Below, one piece after another: positions 58,552 through 64,000 of a stretch of 64,000 nucleotides of DNA. Every line of letters starts with the position of its first letter. Within the stretch, counting starts at the first letter, position 1. The stretch comes from Saccharothrix sp. NRRL B-16348 (GTDB taxonomy: Bacteria; Actinomycetota; Actinomycetes; Mycobacteriales; Pseudonocardiaceae). Location of the stretch: the NCBI RefSeq assembly GCF_001280085.1, contig NZ_LGED01000244.1, forward strand, positions 110,145 through 174,144, written 5' to 3'. Below the pieces are notes generated by a model, which did no database searches, was not told where the DNA came from, and worked only from the letters and a program-made list of their open reading frames with translations. The position numbers and the translations under genes are program-made.

Positions 58552-59391
58552 TCAGGCCAGCGCGGACAGCTTCTCGAACTCCTCGTCGGTCAGCTCGATC
58601 CGCGCCGCCGCCACGTTCTCCTCCAGGTGCGCGATCGAGGACGTGCCGGGGATGGGCAGCACCACGGGCGACTTGCGCAGCAGCCACGCCAGCGCGAGCT
58701 GCGCGGGCGTGGCGCCGTGCTCCTTGGCCGCCGCGTCGAGCACGCCGCCCGGACGGGCCAGCTCGCCGGTCGCCACCGGGAACCACGGGATGAACGCGAT
58801 GCCCAGCTCGGTGGCGCGCTCCAGCACGGCCTCGTGCCCGCGGTTGGCCAGGTTGTACAGGTTCTGCACGCTCACGATCGGCGCGACCGCCCGTGCCGCC
58901 TCGAGCTGGTCGACGTCCACCTCGGACAGCCCGATGTGCCGGATCTTGCCCTCCTCCTGCAGCTTGCGCAGCTCGCCGACCTGGTCCTCCAGCGGGTAGT
59001 CCGGGTCGACGCGGTGCAGCTGGTAGAGGTCGATGCGCTCGATGCCGAGCCGGCGGAGGCTGGTCTCGACGGCCTGCCGCAGGTAGGCGGGCTTGCCGAG
59101 CATCGGCCACTCGTTCGGGCCGGTCCGCAGCAGGCCGCCCTTGGTCGCGATGACCAGGTCGTCCGCGTACGGGTGCAGGGCCTGCCGGATCAGCTCCTCG
59201 TTGATGTGCGGGCCGTAGGAATCCGCGGTGTCGATGAAGTTGACGCCCAGCTCGACCACCCGGCGCAGCAGCGCGATCGCGTTGTCGCGGTCGGCCGGGT
59301 ACCCCCAGATGCCCTCACCGGTGAGCCGCATCGCGCCGTAGCCGAGCCGGTTGACGGTCAGGTCCCCGCCCAGCGAAAAGGTCTCAGACAC
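58552..59391 (-). CDS. Aldo/keto reductase
   Basis: A 279-aa NADPH-dependent (alpha/beta)8 oxidoreductase. Catalytic residues: Asp and Tyr in [10 protein letters not shown] at about 52-60, Lys in VIATKGG at about 80, and His in YQLHRVDPD at about 120. The length and motifs match the general AKR family used for aldehyde or ketone reduction. It is downstream of paaZ in the same direction, separated by a hairpin at 59441-59503, so it probably has its own promoter. The substrate is unknown. Confidence 0.93.
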   Translation of the reverse strand: MSETFSLGGDLTVNRLGYGAMRLTGEGIWGYPADRDNAIALLRRVVELGVNFIDTADSYGPHINEELIRQALHPYADDLVIATKGGLLRTGPNEWPMLGKPAYLRQAVETSLRRLGIERIDLYQLHRVDPDYPLEDQVGELRKLQEEGKIRHIGLSEVDVDQLEAARAVAPIVSVQNLYNLANRGHEAVLERATELGIAFIPWFPVATGELARPGGVLDAAAKEHGATPAQLALAWLLRKSPVVLPIPGTSSIAHLEENVAAARIELTDEEFEKLSALA

Positions 59392-59440
59392 CTCTGGTGC
59401 TCCTCGATATCGGGTGTTGCTCGGTTCTCCTCTCGCGCCA

Positions 59441-59503
59441 ACCAGGTGGAGCGCGTCGGTTGTTCCCGTTCCGGGAGATCGGACCGACGCGCGTCCACTT
59501 GGT
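59441..59503 (-). terminator. Terminator hairpin after paaZ
   Basis: An imperfect stem of about 20 bp (59441-59460 with 59483-59503, one mismatch and one bulge) closes over a loop that itself contains CCCG-TT-CCGGG. It lies just after the paaZ stop codon. Confidence 0.8.
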
Positions 59504-59511
59504 GGAACCGC

Positions 59512-61536
59512 CTACTGCTTGGCGACCAGCGTGAGCACGTCGTACTTGGCCACCGACTCGCCCTTCTGGTTGACCAGGTCGGCGTCCCAGCGGACCTCGC
59601 CGTACTCCTGGTCCTCGCGCGGCGTGATCTGCTTCGCGGTCAACGTCACGGTCAGCTCGTCGCCGGGGAACGTCGGCGTGAGGAACCGCAGGTTCTCCAG
59701 CCCGTAGTTGGCCAGCACCGGCCCCGGCTCGGGCGAGACGAACAGGCCCGCCGCGAACGACACCACCAGGTACCCGTGCGCGACCCGGCCGCCGAAGAAC
59801 GGGTTCGCCGCCGCGGCTTCCTCGTCCATGTGGGCGTAGAACGTGTCGCCGGTGAACTCCGCGAAGTGCTCGATGTCGGCCAACGTGACCGCGCGCGGCC
59901 CGGCCACCACCGTGTCGCCGACCTTCAGCTCCCGCAACGACTTGCGGAACGGGTGCACGTCCGACTCGGTGCGCGGCGCGCCCGCCACCCACCGCCCGGT
60001 GACCGCGCTCAACACCCGCGGACTGGCCTGCACCGCCGTGCGCTGCATGTGGTGCAGGACGCCCCGGATGCCGCCCATCTCCTCGCCGCCGCCCGCCCGG
60101 CCCGGCCCGCCGTGCACCAGCATCGGCAGCGGCGAACCGTGGCCGGTGGACTCCTTGGCGTCGTCGCGGTCCAGCACCAGCACGCGGCCGTGCCACGGCG
60201 CCACGCCCAGCACCACGTCACGCGCGAAGTCGGCGTCGTGCGTGACGACGGAGCCGACCAGGCTGCCCGCACCCCGTGCGGCCAGCTCGACCGCGTGCTC
60301 GGCGTCGCGGTAGGCCATCAGCGTCGACACGGGCCCGAACGCCTCCACCTCGTGCGGCTGGGCGTGGTCCGGGTCGGCCTTGAGCAGCACCGGCGACAGG
60401 AACGCGCCGCGCTCGGCGTCGGCGTCCACCACGTCCACCCGGTCCAGCGAGCCGTAGACGACGTCACCGACCTCCAGCAGCGCCTTCAGCGACCGCCGGA
60501 CCTCCTCGCGCTGCTCCAGCCCGGCCAGCGCGCCCATCCGCACGCTCTCGTTCGCGGGGTTGCCGATCACGACCTTCGCCAGGCGCGCGGTGGCGGCCTC
60601 GGCGACGGCGTCCACGAGGGAGGCGGGTACCAGGGCGCGCCGGATCGCGGTGCACTTCTGGCCTGCCTTGACCGTCATCTCGCTGACGAGCTGCTTGACG
60701 AACAGGTCGAACTCGGGCGTGCCCTCGACCGCGTCCGGGCCGAGGATCGAGCAGTTCAGCGAGTCCGCCTCGGCGTTGAAGCGCACGCTGTTGCGCACCA
60801 CGGTCGGATGGGTGCGCAGCACCTGCGCGGTGGACGCGGAGCCGGTGAAGCCGACCAGGTCCTGGCCGGTCAGGTGGTCGAGCAGGTCGCCCGCGCTGCC
60901 CGTGACCAGCTGCAGCGCGCCTTCCGGCAGCAGGTCCGAGGCGAGCATCAGCTCGACCAGCTTCTCGGTGATGTAGGCCGTCTGCGAGGCGGGCTTGATC
61001 AGCGACGGCACGCCGGCGATGAACGCGGGCGCGAACTTCTCCAGCGGGCCCCACATCGGGAAGTTGAAGGCGTTGATCTGCACGGCCACGCCCCGCAACG
61101 GGGTCGCGACGTGCTGGCCGACGAACGTGCCGCCCTTGCTCAGCGGCTCGACGTTGCCGTCCACGTAGACCTTGTCGTTGGGCAGCTCGCGCTTGGCCTT
61201 GCTCGCGTAGCCGAACAGCACGCCGATGCCGCCGTCCACGTCGATCAGCGAGTCCGTCCTGGTGGCGCCCGATCGGGCGGACAGGGCGTACAGCTCGTCG
61301 CGGTGTTCCCGCAGGTGCGAGGCGAGGGCCTTGAGCAGGGCCGCGCGCTGGTGGAACGTCAGCTCCCGCAGCGCCGGTCCGCCGACGCGCCTGCCGTGGT
61401 CCAACGCCGCCGCCATGTCGATGCCCTGCGACGAGATCCGGGCGATCTCCTCGCCGGTCACCGCGTCGTGCAGCGGCGCTCCTTCGACGGTCGGGGCGTG
61501 CCAGCGACCTGACACGTAGCTGCGCAGCATGGCCAT
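59512..61536 (-). CDS. paaZ: Bifunctional oxepin-CoA hydrolase / aldehyde dehydrogenase PaaZ
   Basis: A 674-aa cytosolic enzyme of phenylacetate degradation. The N-terminal ALDH domain has NFPMWGPLEK at about 148, FTGSAS at about 230 and the catalytic Cys in AGQKCTAIRRA at about 293. The C-terminal MaoC-like hydratase (about 530-674) has EFTGDTFYAHMDEEAA and VAHGYLVVSF. The length fits PaaZ (681 aa in E. coli). The start is ATG 61536 with GAGGAGG upstream. No other paa genes (paaA-K) are present, so here it may act on its own or with genes elsewhere. Confidence 0.93.
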   Translation of the reverse strand: MAMLRSYVSGRWHAPTVEGAPLHDAVTGEEIARISSQGIDMAAALDHGRRVGGPALRELTFHQRAALLKALASHLREHRDELYALSARSGATRTDSLIDVDGGIGVLFGYASKAKRELPNDKVYVDGNVEPLSKGGTFVGQHVATPLRGVAVQINAFNFPMWGPLEKFAPAFIAGVPSLIKPASQTAYITEKLVELMLASDLLPEGALQLVTGSAGDLLDHLTGQDLVGFTGSASTAQVLRTHPTVVRNSVRFNAEADSLNCSILGPDAVEGTPEFDLFVKQLVSEMTVKAGQKCTAIRRALVPASLVDAVAEAATARLAKVVIGNPANESVRMGALAGLEQREEVRRSLKALLEVGDVVYGSLDRVDVVDADAERGAFLSPVLLKADPDHAQPHEVEAFGPVSTLMAYRDAEHAVELAARGAGSLVGSVVTHDADFARDVVLGVAPWHGRVLVLDRDDAKESTGHGSPLPMLVHGGPGRAGGGEEMGGIRGVLHHMQRTAVQASPRVLSAVTGRWVAGAPRTESDVHPFRKSLRELKVGDTVVAGPRAVTLADIEHFAEFTGDTFYAHMDEEAAAANPFFGGRVAHGYLVVSFAAGLFVSPEPGPVLANYGLENLRFLTPTFPGDELTVTLTAKQITPREDQEYGEVRWDADLVNQKGESVAKYDVLTLVAKQ

Positions 61537-61613
61537 CGGGTGTCGACCTCCTCGTCGGGCCGGTGGGTGTCCCGGCATGACCCGACAGTAAAGCCTCCGC
61601 ACTTTCATCGTGA

Positions 61614-61624
61614 CTTGATTCAAG
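61614..61624. promoter_or_regulatory. Inverted repeat in the paaZ / GH16 divergent region
   Basis: CTTGA-T-TCAAG is a perfect palindrome with a single central base, 140-bp gap, in the AT-richest part of the region. It could be an operator for either gene. Confidence 0.45.
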
Positions 61625-61676
61625 CCCATGCAGTAACTTCTGGACCGGCCGCCGCCAGAGTGTGAAGGGAGTGTCG

Positions 61677-62903
61677 ATGAGGACACGAGTGGTGCTGAGC
61701 GCGGTCGCGCTCGCCTTCAGCGGCTTCGCCGCACCGGCTGGGCAAGCCGCGCCGGCCGCCGACGTGGGCGCGATGGCGGTGACCTTCGCCGAGGAGTTCA
61801 ACGGTTCGGCGGGCACCCGGCCCGACGCCGCCAAGTGGAACACCGAGGTCGGCGACAACAACGGCAATAATCGCGAACACCAGTACTACACGACGTCGGC
61901 GGGCAACGCGGCCATGGACGGCGCGGGCAACCTCGTCATCACCGCGCGCAAGGAGAACCCCGGCAACTACAACTGCTGGTACGGGCGGTGCCAGTACACC
62001 TCGGCCCGGATCAACACTGCGGGCAAGTTCACCACGACCCACGGCAAGGTCGAGGCGCGGATGAAGATGCCGCGCGGCAAGGGGATCTGGCCCGCGTTCT
62101 GGATGCTCGGCCAGGACATCAACTCCGGCAACCCGTGGCCGAACAGCGGTGAGATCGACATCATGGAGTTCCTGGGCCACGACCTGGACACCGTGTACGG
62201 CACCATCCACGGTCCCGGCTACTCGGGCGCGGGCGGCATCGGCATGGCCTACAACGGCCCGAACTTCGCCGACGGCTTCCACACCTTCGCCATCGAGTGG
62301 TCGCCCACCGGCATCGCGTGGTCCGTGGACGGCAACGTCTACCAGCGCCGCACGCCCGCCGACGTCGGCGGCAACCAGTGGGTGTTCAACAAGCCGTTCT
62401 TCATCATCCTGAACCTGGCGGTCGGCGGCGAGTGGCCCGGCTACCCGGACGCCACCACCACGTTCCCGCAGCAGTTCGTGATCGACTACGTGCGCGTGTC
62501 GACCCTGGACGGCAACCCGCCCGCCGGTAGCCGGATCACCGGCGTCGGCGGCAAGTGCGTGGACGTGGCCGGCGGCAACTCCGCCAACGGCACGCCCGTG
62601 CAGCTGTACGACTGCAACGGCACCGCCGCCCAGCAGTGGTCACGCCCGGGCGACGGCACGATCCGCGCGCTCGGCAAGTGCCTGGACGCGGCGTCGGGCG
62701 GCACGGCGGACGGCACGCTGGTCCAGTTGTGGGACTGCAACGGGACCGGCGCGCAGAAGTGGGCGGTGAGCGGCGCCAACGACATCGTCAACATCCAGGC
62801 GAACAAGTGCCTGGACGCGCAGAACAACAGCTCCGCCAACGGCACGCGGCTGCAGCTGTGGACCTGCTTCGGGACCGCCAACCAGAAGTGGACCGTCGCG
62901 TGA
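61677..62903 (+). CDS. Secreted GH16 beta-1,3-glucanase with C-terminal CBM13 (ricin-type)
   Basis: A 408-aa extracellular enzyme. Signal peptide to about 25 (APAGQAAPA), GH16 domain about 30-280 with the catalytic GEIDIMEFLG at about 158-167, and a CBM13 ricin-type trefoil at about 285-408 with three repeats each ending QxW (QLYDCNGTAAQQW, QLWDCNGTGAQKW, QLWTCFGTANQKW). ATG 61677 has AAGGGAG upstream. It lacks the GAGAGCGCTCTC operator of the first glucanase operon, so it is probably regulated differently. Confidence 0.93.
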   Translation: MRTRVVLSAVALAFSGFAAPAGQAAPAADVGAMAVTFAEEFNGSAGTRPDAAKWNTEVGDNNGNNREHQYYTTSAGNAAMDGAGNLVITARKENPGNYNCWYGRCQYTSARINTAGKFTTTHGKVEARMKMPRGKGIWPAFWMLGQDINSGNPWPNSGEIDIMEFLGHDLDTVYGTIHGPGYSGAGGIGMAYNGPNFADGFHTFAIEWSPTGIAWSVDGNVYQRRTPADVGGNQWVFNKPFFIILNLAVGGEWPGYPDATTTFPQQFVIDYVRVSTLDGNPPAGSRITGVGGKCVDVAGGNSANGTPVQLYDCNGTAAQQWSRPGDGTIRALGKCLDAASGGTADGTLVQLWDCNGTGAQKWAVSGANDIVNIQANKCLDAQNNSSANGTRLQLWTCFGTANQKWTVA

Positions 62904-62925
62904 GTCCGCGCGGCATGATCGGGGC

Positions 62926-64000
62926 ATGCGGACCCTGATCAGAGCGGAAGCGGCCAAGGCCGACCGCGACCGCCGGCTCTCCCCGGCGGTCGTGGCGGCG
63001 CTGGTCGAGGCGGGCGCGACGCGGATGCTCGCGCCCGCCTCCCTCGGCGGCGGCGAGGTCGACCTGCCGTCGTGGGTGGCGACGATCGAGGACCTGGCCC
63101 GTGCCGACGGGTCGGCCGGGTGGACCGCGATGACGACCAGCGCGACGTCGTCCCTGGCCTGGTACCTGCCGCCGGACGCGGCCGCCGAGGTGTTCGGCTC
63201 GCCGAAGTCGGTGATCGCCGGGACGGCCGCCCCGATGGGCCGGACCGTCGCGGTGGACGGCGGCCACCAGGTGACCGGTCGGTGGGGCTGGGGCAGCGCG
63301 GTGCCGCTGTGCGACTGGGTGGTCGGCGGCGCGATGACCGCGGACGGCCCCCGGCTCATGATCTTCCCGTCGGTCGACGTGACGGTGCACGACACCTGGC
63401 ACGCGACCGGCCTGCGTGCGACCGAGTCCCACGAGTGGGAGGTCGCGGACGCGTTCGTCCCGGCACGCCGCCAGGTGTGGCCGCCTGCCGTGCAGGTGCC
63501 CGGACCGTTGCCGACGTTCCCGTTCTTCGCGTTCCTGGCCGTCGGCGTGGCGGCGGTGTGCCTGGGGATCGCCGCACGGGCGGTCGAAGAGGTCGAGGCA
63601 CTGGCGGTGACCAAGACCCCGCCGTTCGGCCAGAGCCTGCCGGCCGAGCACTCGGACACCCAACGCGACCTCGGCGTGGCCGAGGCCCGCCTGTCGGCCG
63701 CGCGGGCGTTCCTGCACAGCGAGGTGGCGGCCCGGTGGGCGTCGGCGGTGGCGGGACAGCCGAGCACACCGCAGGACCGGGCACGCCTGCGCCTGGCGTG
63801 CTCCCACGCCGCGACGGAATCAGCGTCGATCGCCCGCCTCGCGTTCGACATCGGCGGGGGCACCTCGGTCTTCGAATCCTCTCCGCTCCAGCGCTGCCTG
63901 CGAGACGCCCACGCAGCCGCCCAACACGCCATCGTCTCCCGCCGCCTCTTCGAGACCTACGGCAAGCTGAAACTGGGCCTCCCCACCGACACCACCCGCC
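62926..64000 (+). CDS. Partial acyl-CoA dehydrogenase-fold flavin monooxygenase (HsaA-like)
   Basis: The frame is open to the window edge, 358 residues visible, no stop. It has the helical-beta-helical layout of two-component flavin hydroxylases of the acyl-CoA dehydrogenase fold: ATRMLAPASLGGGEVDLP near the start, RADGSAGWTAMTTS, GWGSAVPLCDWVVGGA, and a long helical C-terminal domain with LAFDIGGGTSVFESSPLQRCLRD. In relatives the partner is a flavin reductase. The start ATG is 22 bp after the GH16 gene. The true end and substrate cannot be seen. Confidence 0.85.
   Translation, partial: MRTLIRAEAAKADRDRRLSPAVVAALVEAGATRMLAPASLGGGEVDLPSWVATIEDLARADGSAGWTAMTTSATSSLAWYLPPDAAAEVFGSPKSVIAGTAAPMGRTVAVDGGHQVTGRWGWGSAVPLCDWVVGGAMTADGPRLMIFPSVDVTVHDTWHATGLRATESHEWEVADAFVPARRQVWPPAVQVPGPLPTFPFFAFLAVGVAAVCLGIAARAVEEVEALAVTKTPPFGQSLPAEHSDTQRDLGVAEARLSAARAFLHSEVAARWASAVAGQPSTPQDRARLRLACSHAATESASIARLAFDIGGGTSVFESSPLQRCLRDAHAAAQHAIVSRRLFETYGKLKLGLPTDTTR

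Overview
This 64-kb window is high-GC actinobacterial DNA. Most genes use GTG or ATG starts, strongly GC-biased third positions and ATGA/GTGA start-stop overlaps. The gene repertoire (FxSxx-COOH RiPP locus, SARP, LAL regulator, LanM, LacI-controlled glycoside hydrolases, ABC sugar operons without their own ATPase) and a dispersed GAACGTAGGACACGCGCG repeat suggest a filamentous Pseudonocardiales organism (Saccharothrix, Lentzea, Actinosynnema or a relative). That genus guess is inference. No rRNA, tRNA, CRISPR or transposase was found.

Layout. 1-3143: a partial gene, a TetR regulator divergent from an acyl-CoA ligase, and a DUF998 membrane protein. 3538-7690: a LacI-controlled beta-1,3-glucan operon of two secreted F5/8C-domain proteins, with a clear promoter and two palindromic operators. 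7854-12943: a likely 3-amino-4-hydroxybenzoate operon (GriI-like, GriH-like, an adenylating enzyme, IPP isomerase) divergent from a LysR gene. 13083-14246: a SARP and a cupin. 14637-21772: a SLATT and LSDAT-SLATT membrane pair, a zinc-ribbon SDR, and a coupled pair of AAA+ ATPases; the pairs look like sensor or conflict modules of unknown function. 21777-30474: an FxSxx-COOH RiPP locus with a 55-aa precursor, radical SAM enzyme, HExxH enzyme, a ParA/TIR-like/NB-ARC/TPR protein, an unknown protein and an antiporter. 30812-35804: a Cas4/Dna2-like nuclease-helicase and two paralogous sortase-substrate proteins.

35856-49335: a polyol uptake operon headed by a DeoR regulator, an old yellow enzyme divergent from MarR, an alpha-glucoside uptake and hydrolysis operon and its probable LacI repressor, which is coupled to a short crotonase. 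49416-56285: a lipoprotein, a LanM lanthipeptide synthetase translationally coupled to a cysteine-free 70-aa peptide, and a LAL regulator. 56319-64000: a secreted cyclophilin, a lipoprotein, a MOSC protein, an aldo/keto reductase, PaaZ, a second GH16 glucanase with CBM13, and a partial acyl-CoA dehydrogenase-like flavoprotein.

The most unusual signals are four arrays of an about 18-bp repeat arranged head to head, in gene 3' flanks and in two cases between a stop codon and a strong terminator; the LanM paired with a Cys-free peptide; the compact aminohydroxybenzoate operon with an IPP isomerase; and the SLOG/SLATT and double-AAA+ modules.
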